Origin: Rhodopirellula sp. P2 | GTDB lineage: Bacteria; Planctomycetota; Planctomycetia; Pirellulales; Pirellulaceae | Length of the DNA: 64,000 bases | Direction: 5' to 3' | Assembly (NCBI RefSeq): GCF_028768465.1 | Contig: NZ_CP118225.1 | Location: forward strand, 2,709,001 to 2,773,000 | In this document: one piece after another, positions 27,043-36,547 of the stretch | How positions within the stretch are numbered: the first letter of the stretch is position 1 | How the letters are laid out: each line of letters starts with the position of its first letter | Made by a program: the position numbers and the translations under genes | Notes under the pieces: generated by a model | What the model saw: the letters and a program-made list of their open reading frames with translations, nothing else | What the model was told of the DNA's origin: nothing | Database searches by the model: none

Positions 27043-28800
27043 TCAGGAACGCTCCCGGGTGTTCTGCATTTCCCGATCGGAGATCGCTGTTGCTGAGGTC
27101 GACTCAGACCTGTCGTCGACTGGATCTGACTCGGCGGTTCGGTTGGGCAATTCAGAATGATCGGGGACCGCAAAGACCGCCAGGGCGGTGGTTTTGCCTT
27201 TGACCATTTGCTCAGGCAACGGGATTGCGGGGAATGAATTTGGCAGCGTCGCTCGCGTGCACTGGGTGATCAGCAGGGAATGGCCCAGCGACTTGGTCAG
27301 TGACTCGACTCGCGAGGCGATGTTCACGGTGTCACCAATCGCGGTGTACTCCTGTCGCTTGGGGGAACCGATGCAGCCGACCACCGCCGGTCCCGTGTTG
27401 ATGCCGATTCCAATCGCGAATTCTTCCCAGCCGGCTTCCTGCATCAGGGCCTTTTTGTCGGCCATCGAGGTTGCCAATTCTTGGCCCGCCGCGACTGCTT
27501 TGGCGCCGTGATCCACCGCGCTACCGCCAACACCAAAGATCGCCATGAAGCCGTCGCCCAAAAACTTGTTCACCATGCCGCCGTGGGATTCGATGACTTC
27601 GACCGCTTCTTGGAAGAACAGGTTGAGTGCATGAACAACTTGCGTTGGCGAAAGCTTGGATGATTGGCGAGTGAAGTTGCGGACGTCCACAAACATCACC
27701 GAGATGACTTGCTCACTGCCGTTGAGACCATCGCTTTGGTTCATGATCTGTTTGGCGGCTTCGCGGCCGACATGGCGACCAAACGTCTCCTGCAGTTTTT
27801 CACGGTGTTGCAATCCGTCGACCATCCGGTTGAAACGTTCGATCAAGTGTCCAAAGTCGTCGCTACGAAGGAGCTTCACGCGAACGTCCAGGTTGCCTCG
27901 CGCGACATTGGATGCGGCCCGTTGCAATTGCATCACCGGTGCGGTGACCCACCGCCCGAGCATCCAACTGGTGATCAGTCCAAATGCGATCGCGACGACG
28001 CCCACGGTCACACCGAACATCGGCGACAGGTTGGCTGCGTCGGGCACGATCAACAGCATCACCAGCGAGATCACCGGGCAGACAACCGCGGAGAACGCCC
28101 ACAGAATTCCGCGCGCTCGAATGCTTAGCGGAACGGCTCCGGGAACACTGGCTGGATTGCTGTCTTGGAAGAACACCGGAAACAAGGTGGCCTGCGCGGT
28201 GAGTTCGACGGCGAAGAAACTCTGCGTGACAGCGATCAGGGACGCGATCACAAAGGAGGTGATCAAGTGCCAAACGACCAATCCGGACAGGGGCTCGCCC
28301 GCGGATGCGATGGCCAGTGGGAAAACGGGGATGCAGGACAGCCAACCGATCGCGGCGACCAGCAGGAACCACCACGGCAAATGGATCACTCGTCGGCGGG
28401 CGGTGGCGAGGATTTCTGGATCGACCGGTTGATGATCCAGCAACGCTCGGTGAACGCGGCGAAGTTGCCAGAGGGGAACGACGTAGCAGGCGATCGCGAC
28501 CGGGTACACGAACAGGTTGAAAACCTGCCAGCAGGCATGGAAACGGTCCATTTGTGCTGGCGACAGCAGCGGCTGGATCTGCGTTTGGTTGTAAAGAATG
28601 TTGAAGACGCTGCCGATCACATTGGCGATGATCGGCGAGACCCCGACCAGAAACATCGCGTGACGTTGAGCCCAAGTCCAGCGGCGAGGTGATTCGGCGG
28701 GTGGTGGCGACATCGGACGTTTCAACGCGGAATGGACAGGCAACCTGGGTGGGTCGCTGGCGGAAGTCGGCAGTGTACTGTTTCTTTGCCAGCCCCTCAT
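27043..28800 (-). CDS. Membrane-bound class III adenylate/guanylate cyclase with HAMP domain
   Basis: A 585-residue protein from the ATG at 28800; an ATG at 28713 gives a protein 29 residues shorter and may be the real start. About six membrane segments (45-290) lead to a HAMP-like linker (MLGRWVTAPVMQLQRAASNVARGNLDVRV). The cyclase catalytic domain is about 370-540: SVMFVDVRNFTRQSS with the first metal Asp, KFLGDGFMAIFG with the second, and EYTAIGDTVNIASRVE. The protein should make cAMP (or cGMP) in response to a membrane or envelope signal. No effector gene is adjacent. Confidence 0.88.
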   Translation of the reverse strand: MRGWQRNSTLPTSASDPPRLPVHSALKRPMSPPPAESPRRWTWAQRHAMFLVGVSPIIANVIGSVFNILYNQTQIQPLLSPAQMDRFHACWQVFNLFVYPVAIACYVVPLWQLRRVHRALLDHQPVDPEILATARRRVIHLPWWFLLVAAIGWLSCIPVFPLAIASAGEPLSGLVVWHLITSFVIASLIAVTQSFFAVELTAQATLFPVFFQDSNPASVPGAVPLSIRARGILWAFSAVVCPVISLVMLLIVPDAANLSPMFGVTVGVVAIAFGLITSWMLGRWVTAPVMQLQRAASNVARGNLDVRVKLLRSDDFGHLIERFNRMVDGLQHREKLQETFGRHVGREAAKQIMNQSDGLNGSEQVISVMFVDVRNFTRQSSKLSPTQVVHALNLFFQEAVEVIESHGGMVNKFLGDGFMAIFGVGGSAVDHGAKAVAAGQELATSMADKKALMQEAGWEEFAIGIGINTGPAVVGCIGSPKRQEYTAIGDTVNIASRVESLTKSLGHSLLITQCTRATLPNSFPAIPLPEQMVKGKTTALAVFAVPDHSELPNRTAESDPVDDRSESTSATAISDREMQNTRERS

Positions 28801-28885
28801 AATTGGGTGCGTGAATTGCTATGGTGGAGAGCCTGAGATCGAATCCAATCGATTTCGTATCATTCGTCCTTCCACGAGGTGCTCC

Positions 28886-29485
28886 ATGTCCGTTTTGAAT
28901 CGGTGTGTTCTCAATCGTTGTGTCGTCAGTTTGGCTCTGCCAGCCTTCTTGCTGGTTGTGGTCGCAAACCCAACCAACGCTCAAGCTCAAGACGCAGCCA
29001 CGGCAAAGCCCGTCACGGTGGATGTCTTCGGAGCGGGATCGTTGGAGGTGCCAGCATCGTTCAAGAAAACGACGCCTCGCAGCCGGATCATCGAGCACGA
29101 ATTTTCAATTCAAGAAGGCGAAGGCGACGACGCCCCCTCGGCTCGGATGACCATGATGGCGGCCGGCGGCGACGTCAAAGCCAACCTCGAACGCTGGAAG
29201 AATCAGTTCAGCGGTTCGGACAAGAAGATTGGCGAATCCGAAGAAAAGAAGCAGGGTGATTGGCAAACACACGTGATTGAAATTTCGGGCAACTTCAGCG
29301 AGACCATGGGCGGCGGCCCCTTTTCGGGCGGGCGCGTTGTAAAACGCGAAGACTACGGCATGCTGGGGGCGATTTTGGTTCACCCGGAAGGCCGCAAGTA
29401 CTTCGTGAAAATGATCGGCCCCCGCACCCTGATCGAATCCAATCGCGATGCGTTCAAGAAAATGATCGCTTCGATTGGCGAGTGA
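28886..29485 (+). CDS. Secreted protein of unknown function
   Basis: A 199-residue protein. The ATG at 28886 follows ACGAGG with good spacing; an upstream in-frame start at 28811 has none. A signal peptide (VVSLALPAFLLVVVANPTNAQAQ) precedes a mature domain beginning VTVDVFGAGSLEVPASFKKT. The signal contains a small internal duplication (VLNRCVLNRC). The mature part resembles periplasmic proteins with a single alpha-beta domain (KREDYGMLGAILVHPEGRKYFVKMIGP), but I do not recognise a named family. It is divergent from the cyclase gene. Confidence 0.7.
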   Translation: MSVLNRCVLNRCVVSLALPAFLLVVVANPTNAQAQDAATAKPVTVDVFGAGSLEVPASFKKTTPRSRIIEHEFSIQEGEGDDAPSARMTMMAAGGDVKANLERWKNQFSGSDKKIGESEEKKQGDWQTHVIEISGNFSETMGGGPFSGGRVVKREDYGMLGAILVHPEGRKYFVKMIGPRTLIESNRDAFKKMIASIGE

Positions 29486-29574
29486 AACTGTTGTGCTCAG
29501 CGTGCCGTCTGTGGTCGCAGCGGCACTTTTGAAACCCCCGGCTCTTTTGGTCGTTCCTTTCGGACATTGATCCT

Positions 29575-31083
29575 TTGAACACACAAAGTTTTTTGGAACA
29601 TCACGGCATCGCTCGCAACCCATTCGCGGAGGAGGATGCACAGACCGACCCGGTGTTCAAGCAGCACTGCATTCAGAATGCGTACCACCCGGCTTGGGAC
29701 AAGGTGTACGGGGACCCGACTGAGCCGGCGACGGCGATCATTTTTGGGCCCAAGGGCAGCGGCAAGACCGCGATGCGTCTGCAGGTCGACCGGCATTTGG
29801 TGCATTTCAACGCCCAAAATCCGGACGGTCGCGTCTACATCATTCGGTATGACGATTTCAATCCGTTCCTGGATCACTTCTGCGAACGACTGGGACGCCG
29901 AGCGTCGCGGAAGCCCGAGAAGGCTCTGGATGCCTGGCGTCTGTGGGACCACATGGATGCAATTCTGTGCCTGGGGGTAACCGAGTTGGTCGATCAGGTG
30001 TTGTTGGAAGGCGACTCACATCGGCCCAAAACCGACAACGGAAATCGAATTGATACGGCAAAGCTATCCAAGCTTGACCGCAACGACGCTCGCGATTTGT
30101 TGTTGCTGGCCGCTTCCTACGACCAGTCGACTGCGTCGACGTTCTCGGGGCGGTTCGAGCAATTGCGGAAGCGACTGGGGTATTCGAACTGGAACGCGTC
30201 CCTGGATTTCTGGTTTGCCACCGTCTGGTGCGTTTTGGTTGTCGCCGTCTTTGGTTGGCTGTTCTGGGCCTCTGCCGATGAAGAAGGCGTTCGCACTTGG
30301 AATTTGCTGTGGTTCATTCCGCTGCTGTGTATCTTCGGCAAGCTGCCGTATTTGATCCGGTGGTGCCGCAATCAGTTCGCGGCGATGGGCATTCACCGTC
30401 ACATGCGGGTGGGCAAACGAGAGACGTCTTCGGTTCGCAAGGTTCTGATGCAGTTCCCAGCGAAGGAACTCGCCAGCCAACCGCTGCCACGTTATGACCG
30501 CACCGACGACCGCTACGAATTGCTGCGGAAGTTTCAGTCGTTGCTGGGACGTTTGGGATTTGACGGTGTGATTGTGCTGATGGACCGAGTCGACGAGCCC
30601 CACATGACCGGCGGCAAGCCGGAATTGATGCGTCGATTTGTGTGGCCGTTGCTGGACAACAAATTGTTGAAGCACCCCGGAATGGGTTTCAAATTGATGC
30701 TACCGGAGGAACTTTATCGCGACACGGAACGCGAAACACGTGAGTTTCACGAGCGAGCCCGGTTGGACAAGCAGAATGTCATCCCCGCTTTTTCTTGGAC
30801 GGGTGAATCGCTGTACGACCTGACGCGTTCACGGATGCTGGCGTGTGCGGCGGAGGGGAAACATCCGGATCCCAAAGAATTGTTCGACGATTCGCTGTCT
30901 TACGAGCGGATGTTGTCGGCGTTTGAGTCGTTGCGAGTGCCGCGGCATTTGTTCCGTTTTCTATACCGGGTGTTGGTGGAACACTGCAATCAGTTCACGG
31001 ACGCCGCCCCGAAGTACAAGATCGACGCGTCCACGTTCGAGACTTCCTTGGCGGTTTACGTTCGTGAGATGGAACGGGTATGA
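29575..31083 (+). CDS. Membrane-associated P-loop ATPase, function unknown
   Basis: A 502-residue protein starting at a TTG codon (29575). The opening (FLEHHGIARNPFAEEDAQTD) resembles the short leader of GspA/ExeA-type ATPases. Walker A is GPKGSGKT at residues 58-65; a Walker B-like strand is GVIVLMDRVDEP (331-342). Two membrane segments (about 212-232 and 243-260) sit between the Walker motifs, so the nucleotide fold is interrupted by a hairpin in the membrane, as in KAP-type NTPases. The C-terminal part (350-490) is mixed alpha-beta with many charged residues. No operon partner is evident. Function unknown. Confidence 0.7.
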   Translation: MNTQSFLEHHGIARNPFAEEDAQTDPVFKQHCIQNAYHPAWDKVYGDPTEPATAIIFGPKGSGKTAMRLQVDRHLVHFNAQNPDGRVYIIRYDDFNPFLDHFCERLGRRASRKPEKALDAWRLWDHMDAILCLGVTELVDQVLLEGDSHRPKTDNGNRIDTAKLSKLDRNDARDLLLLAASYDQSTASTFSGRFEQLRKRLGYSNWNASLDFWFATVWCVLVVAVFGWLFWASADEEGVRTWNLLWFIPLLCIFGKLPYLIRWCRNQFAAMGIHRHMRVGKRETSSVRKVLMQFPAKELASQPLPRYDRTDDRYELLRKFQSLLGRLGFDGVIVLMDRVDEPHMTGGKPELMRRFVWPLLDNKLLKHPGMGFKLMLPEELYRDTERETREFHERARLDKQNVIPAFSWTGESLYDLTRSRMLACAAEGKHPDPKELFDDSLSYERMLSAFESLRVPRHLFRFLYRVLVEHCNQFTDAAPKYKIDASTFETSLAVYVREMERV

Positions 31084-31299
31084 CGCTGGATTGGGAAAAA
31101 AGTTAGAATTCGGGTCAGTTTCCTAACCGGATTGATCGATACAATCCGTAAAGTCCAACACTTTTTGCTGGCTCGATCGCCTGTTCGGTCGCTTACTGGC
31201 AAAATATTACCCTCTTTTCGATTCGACCGAGCCTTCAACCGCCCTTCGGGCTGGCTGGGTCGACCCGCTTGAACGTCCCGAAAGGGCGATTTCGCATCC

Positions 31300-33183
31300 A
31301 TGACCACTTCTACGCCGACGACCAATAAAAAAATCGAATCCGTTTCAGGGATCACCGTTCGCTTGTGCGGTGACTCGGGCGATGGGATGCAGCTCCTGGG
31401 CACTCAGTTGACCAACACTTCGGCGTTGGCTGGCAATGACGTGGCCACCTTCCCCGACTTTCCCGCCGAGATTCGTGCTCCCCGCGGGACCCGGGCAGGT
31501 GTGTCTGGGTTTCAAGTTCAATTCGCCAGCGAAGCGATCTTCACGCCGGGTGACACTCTGGACGCGTTGGTGGTGATGAACCCAGCGGCCATGGTCACCA
31601 ACATTGCGGATCTTCGCAAAGGCGGGATCCTGATCGCCAACGAAGACGGTTTCAACGAAAAGGAATACAAGCTCGCGAAGGTCGAGAGCAATCCGCTGGA
31701 TGCTGACGTGATCGATCAGTCTTACCGGGTGGTGAAGGTCGCGATGACCAAGCTGACTCGGGCGGCGGTTGCCGAGCATGGCCTGTCGACCAAGATCGCG
31801 GACCGCTGCAAGAACTTCTTCGCAATGGGGTTGGTGTATTGGTTGTTCGGCCGTTCGCTGGATCCAACCCTGCGTTTCATCGAAGCCAAGTTCGGCAAGA
31901 AGCCTGACATCGCTGCAGCCAACGTGGCGGCATTGCGGGCTGGTTGGGCGTATGGCGAAACGACTGAAGAGTTCGGTGAAAGCTACCAAGTCGAAGCAGC
32001 GGAACTTGAGCCGGGGACCTATCGCAACATCATGGGCAATCAGGCCCTTGCTTGGGGGCTGATCGCGGCTTCCAAAATCAGCAACAAAGAGATGTTCTAC
32101 GGAACGTATCCGATCACGCCTGCTTCGGACATTTTGCACGAGCTGACCAAGTTCAAGAACTTTGGCGTTCGCACGTTCCAGGCCGAAGATGAAATCGCCG
32201 CGATTGGGGCAACCATCGGAGCCGCCTTTGGGGGAACGATGGCGGTCACCGCCAGCAGTGGTCCCGGGATTGCTTTGAAGGGTGAAGCGATGGGACTGGG
32301 CGTGATGTTGGAATTGCCGATGATCGTGATCAACGTTCAGCGTGGCGGACCCAGCACCGGATTGCCAACCAAGACGGAGCAAAGCGATTTGTTGCAGGTC
32401 ATGTTTGGTCGCAACGGCGAGGCACCGATGCCGGTCTTGGCACCTCGTTCGCCTGGTGATTGCTTCGCCATGGCTGTCGAAGCTTGGCGAATTGCCGTCG
32501 AATGCATGGTCCCCGTGATGTTGCTGTCGGATGGTTACATCGCCAATGGCAGCGAGCCGTGGAAGATTCCAGAAATGGACGAGTTGCCCACGATCCTTTG
32601 CAGCCATCCACAAGAGCACACCGGCGAGGGGCCGTTCCTGCCATACGCTCGCAACGAGAATCTGGCACGTCCGTGGGCGATTCCTGGCACGCCAGAATTG
32701 ATGCACCGGGTCGGCGGCTTGGAAAAGGAAGACGGCACGGGCAACGTGTCTTACGATCCTGCCAACCACCAACACATGTGCGACACACGAGCGGCCAAGG
32801 TCGCGAAGATTGCCGAGCGGATTCCGGAGCAAGACGTCAACGGCGAGACCTCGGGCGACGTTTTGGTGGTTTCCTGGGGCGGAACGTACGGTGCCTGTCA
32901 CACGGCAGTGAATCGTTGTCGTGAAGCGGGGCACTCGGTGTCCCATGCTCATATCCGTTACATCAATCCTTTGCCTCGCAACATCGGCACCTTGCTGAAG
33001 TCGTTCAAGACGGTGGTGGTGCCAGAATTGAATTCCGGGCAGCTGCGAATGCTGCTGCGAGCTGAGTTTCTCGTGGACTGCATTGGGATCAACAAGATCC
33101 AAGGCAAGCCGTTTGCTGTCTCCGAATTGGTGGAAGCCATCAGCAAACACACTTCGACGCACTCGCAAAGCAAAGCGGGTTAG
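31300..33183 (+). CDS. korA: 2-oxoacid:acceptor oxidoreductase, fused gamma-alpha subunit (KorA-like)
   Basis: A 627-residue protein. The N-terminal gamma domain (about 15-205) starts VRLCGDSGDGMQLLGTQL. The alpha domain (about 230-610) has YGTYPITPASDILHEL near residue 266, the EDEIAAIGATIGAAFGG block and VQRGGPSTGLPTK. With KorB it forms an enzyme converting a 2-oxoacid, probably 2-oxoglutarate, and CoA to the acyl-CoA while reducing ferredoxin. The separate delta ferredoxin subunit is absent, which is normal for this fused two-subunit type. korB begins 72 bases downstream. Confidence 0.9.
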   Translation: MTTSTPTTNKKIESVSGITVRLCGDSGDGMQLLGTQLTNTSALAGNDVATFPDFPAEIRAPRGTRAGVSGFQVQFASEAIFTPGDTLDALVVMNPAAMVTNIADLRKGGILIANEDGFNEKEYKLAKVESNPLDADVIDQSYRVVKVAMTKLTRAAVAEHGLSTKIADRCKNFFAMGLVYWLFGRSLDPTLRFIEAKFGKKPDIAAANVAALRAGWAYGETTEEFGESYQVEAAELEPGTYRNIMGNQALAWGLIAASKISNKEMFYGTYPITPASDILHELTKFKNFGVRTFQAEDEIAAIGATIGAAFGGTMAVTASSGPGIALKGEAMGLGVMLELPMIVINVQRGGPSTGLPTKTEQSDLLQVMFGRNGEAPMPVLAPRSPGDCFAMAVEAWRIAVECMVPVMLLSDGYIANGSEPWKIPEMDELPTILCSHPQEHTGEGPFLPYARNENLARPWAIPGTPELMHRVGGLEKEDGTGNVSYDPANHQHMCDTRAAKVAKIAERIPEQDVNGETSGDVLVVSWGGTYGACHTAVNRCREAGHSVSHAHIRYINPLPRNIGTLLKSFKTVVVPELNSGQLRMLLRAEFLVDCIGINKIQGKPFAVSELVEAISKHTSTHSQSKAG

Positions 33184-33255
33184 GCGTACGCCAATCCCTT
33201 CGTTTTCGTCGTCGTTCAACACTGCCAAACCACCCCCACTCCATCATTCAATCTT

Positions 33256-34269
33256 ATGAATCTCCCTGTCCTCAAGGCCGCCGACTTCGCCTCCGATCAA
33301 GATGTTCGCTGGTGCCCTGGTTGCGGTGACTATTCGATTCTCGCTCAGATGAAAAAGATCCTGCCGGATCTTGGCGTGCCTCGCGAGAAAACGGTGTTCG
33401 TCAGCGGCATCGGTTGCAGCAGCCGGTTCCCGTATTACATGAACACGTATGGCATGCACAGCATCCACGGTCGTGCACCAACGTTCGCAACCGGGTTGAA
33501 GTCGACTCGCCCTGATCTGATGGTCTGGGTGATCACCGGTGACGGTGACGCGCTTTCGATCGGTGGCAACCACTTCATCCACTGCTTGCGTCGTAATCTC
33601 GACGTCAACATCGTGTTGTTCAACAACCGGATCTATGGGTTGACCAAGGGGCAATACAGCCCCACCAGCAGCGAAGGCCAGGTCACCAAGAGCACACCGA
33701 TGGGTGCGATCGATCACCCCTTGAGCCCACTGTCGGTTGCGTTGGCCGCGGAAGCCACTTTCGTGGCACGCAGCATCGACGCTCACGTTCAGCACCTTGG
33801 CAAAACGCTCAAGGCGGCTGCCGAGCACAAAGGAACATCACTCGTTGAGGTTTATCAAAACTGCAACGTGTTCAACGATGGGGCGATGGCATACGCACAA
33901 GAACGCAAGCAACGTGCCGACAATGTGATCGAACTGGAGCATGGCAAACCGCTGATTTTCGGTGCGGAGCGAGACAAGGGCATTCGATTGGTGGGCAGCC
34001 ACCTCGAAGTCGTCAACACCGCCGACGTGCCAGCGGACGATTTGCTGATTCACGATGCACTCGATCCAAATCCTTCGATCCAGATGATGTTGGCGCGAAT
34101 GCGATACCCAGAAATGCCAGAACCAATTGGTGTTCTGCGAAGCGTTGCGGGAGTGTCGACCTACAACGATCAAATCAACGAGCAAGTCACGCAAGCCAAA
34201 GCGGCACGCGGCGAAGGCGATCTGTCTGAGCTGTTCCGTAGCGGCGATACATGGGAGGTGAAAGCCTGA
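33256..34269 (+). CDS. korB: 2-oxoacid:ferredoxin oxidoreductase beta subunit (KorB-like)
   Basis: A 337-residue thiamine-diphosphate-binding subunit. VRWCPGCGDYSIL (about 16-28) and SGIGCSSRFPYYMNTYG are iron-sulfur/substrate region blocks. The TPP-binding motif is ITGDGDALSIGGNHFIH starting near residue 92, ending in the NNRIYGLTKGQYSPTS block that is typical of KorB. It partners the fused KorA upstream. The stop codon overlaps the cysK start by one base, and a strong ribosome site for cysK lies inside its last codons. Confidence 0.9.
   Translation: MNLPVLKAADFASDQDVRWCPGCGDYSILAQMKKILPDLGVPREKTVFVSGIGCSSRFPYYMNTYGMHSIHGRAPTFATGLKSTRPDLMVWVITGDGDALSIGGNHFIHCLRRNLDVNIVLFNNRIYGLTKGQYSPTSSEGQVTKSTPMGAIDHPLSPLSVALAAEATFVARSIDAHVQHLGKTLKAAAEHKGTSLVEVYQNCNVFNDGAMAYAQERKQRADNVIELEHGKPLIFGAERDKGIRLVGSHLEVVNTADVPADDLLIHDALDPNPSIQMMLARMRYPEMPEPIGVLRSVAGVSTYNDQINEQVTQAKAARGEGDLSELFRSGDTWEVKA
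34254..34260 (+). promoter_or_regulatory. Strong ribosome-binding site for cysK inside korB
   Basis: GGAGGTG lies eight bases before the ATG at 34269. It decides the cysK start against the in-frame ATG at 34251 and suggests efficient reinitiation after korB. Confidence 0.75.
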
Positions 34270-35210
34270 TGTCTCGAGGAAAAACTTTTGACAACATTGC
34301 CCGCGCGATCGGTGACACTCCGATGGTGCAGATCAATCGCTTGGTGCCTTCGGGTGACGCGACGGTCTTTGCCAAGTGCGAGTTCTTTCAGCCACTCAAC
34401 AGTGTGAAAGACCGCATTGGCGTGGCGATGATTGAAGCCGGGGAGAGTGATGGAAGCATCAACCCCGACACGCATATTATTGAGCCAACCAGTGGGAACA
34501 CTGGAATCGCGTTGGCGTTCGTTTGTGCTGCCAAAGGGTACAAGCTGACTCTCACGATGCCGGAATCCATGTCGGTGGAACGCCGAGCGTTGTTGCGAGC
34601 GATGGGGGCCAACCTGGTTTTGACACCGGCTGGCGACGGGATGAAGGGAGCCATCACCACGGCTCAGGAATTGGTCGATCAGACCGACAACGCCTTCATG
34701 CCTCAGCAGTTCGAAAACCCGTCCAACCCAGCGATCCACGAAGCCACCACCGGCCCTGAGATTTGGGACGACACGGATGGCAAGATCGATGCGATTGTCG
34801 CTGGCGTGGGCACCGGGGGAACGATCACCGGTGTGGCTCGTTACTTGAAGAAGCAAAACCCCGACTTCAAGGCATTCGCAGTGGAACCAAAGCACTCGCC
34901 CGTGATCAGTGGCGGGTCGCCAGGCAAACACCGCATTCAAGGAATCGGTGCGGGCTTCATTCCTGGAAACTTGGACACGTCGATCATCGATGACGTCGTT
35001 CAGGTGGATGATGAAGATGCGTTTGAATGGGGGCGTCAGCTCGCCAAGCAAGAAGGCATCGTGGCGGGAATCAGTAGCGGAGCGAATATGTGGGCAGCCG
35101 CTCAGATTGCTGCGCGACCTGATATGAAGGGCAAGCGGATTGTCACTGTGATGTGCAGCTTAGGGGAACGTTATCTCAGCACACCACTGTTCGGTGACCT
35201 AGGCTTGTAG
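34269..35210 (+). CDS. cysK: Cysteine synthase (O-acetylserine sulfhydrylase), CysK-type
   Basis: A 313-residue PLP enzyme that makes cysteine from O-acetylserine and sulfide. The PLP Lys is Lys47 in PLNSVKDRIG, the phosphate/substrate loop is PTSGNTG (73-79), and the glycine-rich GVGTGGTITGVARYL and SGGSPGKHRIQGIGAGF blocks follow. A close relative such as cystathionine beta-synthase lacking the regulatory part is possible. The one-base overlap with korB makes it part of that transcript, an uncommon setting for cysK. Confidence 0.92.
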   Translation: MSRGKTFDNIARAIGDTPMVQINRLVPSGDATVFAKCEFFQPLNSVKDRIGVAMIEAGESDGSINPDTHIIEPTSGNTGIALAFVCAAKGYKLTLTMPESMSVERRALLRAMGANLVLTPAGDGMKGAITTAQELVDQTDNAFMPQQFENPSNPAIHEATTGPEIWDDTDGKIDAIVAGVGTGGTITGVARYLKKQNPDFKAFAVEPKHSPVISGGSPGKHRIQGIGAGFIPGNLDTSIIDDVVQVDDEDAFEWGRQLAKQEGIVAGISSGANMWAAAQIAARPDMKGKRIVTVMCSLGERYLSTPLFGDLGL

Positions 35211-35241
35211 TGGTATTTGTGACTGACAACTGGTAGGCAAG

Positions 35242-36483
35242 ATGAAAGCTTTCGAAGCCACGCGGATTTTCTTTGAGCAAGCCGCGGATCGTTTGGAGAT
35301 GGATTCCGATCTTCGAGAAGCTTTGTTGATGCCCCAGCGAGAGGTGCAGGTCCAAGTGACCATCCGTCTCGATGACGGGCGCCTCGCGAATTATGTCGGT
35401 TTTCGTGTCCAGCACGATCACAGTCGCGGTCCGATGAAGGGGGGGCTGCGTTTCCACCCCGAGGTCGATTTGGACGAAACTCGCGCTCTGGCGAGTTTGA
35501 TGACTTGGAAAACTGCCGTGGTGGATTTGCCCTATGGCGGCGCCAAAGGTGGGATTGGGATCGACCCCAGCAAGATGTCTCGCTCGGAAATCGAACGCTT
35601 GACCCGTGCGTTTGTGGATCAAATTCACGACATCGTCGGGCCTGACACTGACATTCCCGCGCCTGACATGGGAACCGATCACCAAGTGATGTCCTGGTTT
35701 CGCAACCAATGGGAAAAGTACCACGGTTTTCATCCCGCGGTGATCACTGGGAAACCCGTGGAAGAATATGGGGCCAAGGGCCGTGAAGAAGCGACGGGGC
35801 GTGGTGTGGGAACGTTGACGGTCAAGCTGACCAAGCGTTTGGGCATGGATGCGTTGAAGACCCGCGTCGCGATTCAAGGTTTTGGCAACGTGGGCTCACA
35901 CGCCGCGAAGTTCTTGCACGACGCTCAGTTCCCAATTGTGGCGGTTTCGGACATCACCGGGACTTATTACAACGCGGAAGGGTTGAACATCCCCGAGTTG
36001 TTGCGGCACAAGTTTTCGCATCCCAAGGGATTGCTGGAAGGGTTCGAGCGAGCTGAGCATTTGCCGCTGGACGCGTTGTTGAAACTCGATCACGTGGAAG
36101 TGCTGATCCCCGCTGCTTTGGGCGGTGTGATCACACAGAAGAACGCGCAAGACATCAATGCGAAAGTCATCATCGAAGCGGCCAACGGGCCGGTGGATCC
36201 AGACGCCGATGCCGCGCTGCACGACCGTGGTGTGACGATTCTGCCGGACATCCTTGCCAACGCGGGCGGTGTGACGGTCAGTTACTTTGAGTGGGTGCAG
36301 AACCGCCAGCACTATCGATGGCCGCTCGACCGCGTGCGTCAAGAACTGGATCGCACCATGAACGATGCCTTTGAGAACGTTTGGCAGATGGCCGGTCAGC
36401 AAGAGGTCTCGCTTCGAACCGCGGCGTACATGATCGGAATTGCCCGCGTCCGACGTGCGACTGAACTCGCTGGCTTGGCCTAG
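35242..36483 (+). CDS. gdhA: Glu/Leu/Phe/Val dehydrogenase family, probably glutamate dehydrogenase
   Basis: A 413-residue enzyme of the hexameric GDH type, interconverting glutamate and 2-oxoglutarate with ammonia and NAD(P). Substrate-site residues are Lys66 in GPMKGGLRFHP, Lys90 in MTWKTAVVDLPYGG and the catalytic Lys102 in GGAKGG. The dinucleotide fold begins IQGFGNVGSHAAKF near residue 211. Residues KGG(L) and the T/S pattern favour glutamate over branched-chain substrates, but this is not conclusive. It starts 31 bases after cysK and probably ends the korAB-cysK-gdhA transcript. Confidence 0.9.
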   Translation: MKAFEATRIFFEQAADRLEMDSDLREALLMPQREVQVQVTIRLDDGRLANYVGFRVQHDHSRGPMKGGLRFHPEVDLDETRALASLMTWKTAVVDLPYGGAKGGIGIDPSKMSRSEIERLTRAFVDQIHDIVGPDTDIPAPDMGTDHQVMSWFRNQWEKYHGFHPAVITGKPVEEYGAKGREEATGRGVGTLTVKLTKRLGMDALKTRVAIQGFGNVGSHAAKFLHDAQFPIVAVSDITGTYYNAEGLNIPELLRHKFSHPKGLLEGFERAEHLPLDALLKLDHVEVLIPAALGGVITQKNAQDINAKVIIEAANGPVDPDADAALHDRGVTILPDILANAGGVTVSYFEWVQNRQHYRWPLDRVRQELDRTMNDAFENVWQMAGQQEVSLRTAAYMIGIARVRRATELAGLA

Positions 36484-36547
36484 GTGGCTTGGCTCAGCCC
36501 AATGTCCGCGAAGGGTTGCTCCGCGGATCATTCTGGCTGGCGAGGGC

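Noticed and set aside
26003-27160. A 385-codon plus-strand frame opposite the flippase and cyclase genes
   Set aside because: Its composition is rich in His, Gln, Arg and Asp without any domain, as expected from the reverse of a membrane-protein gene.
31345-33228. A 627-codon open frame on the minus strand opposite korA
   Set aside because: It mirrors the korA gene exactly and has no family resemblance; long antisense frames are common at this base composition.
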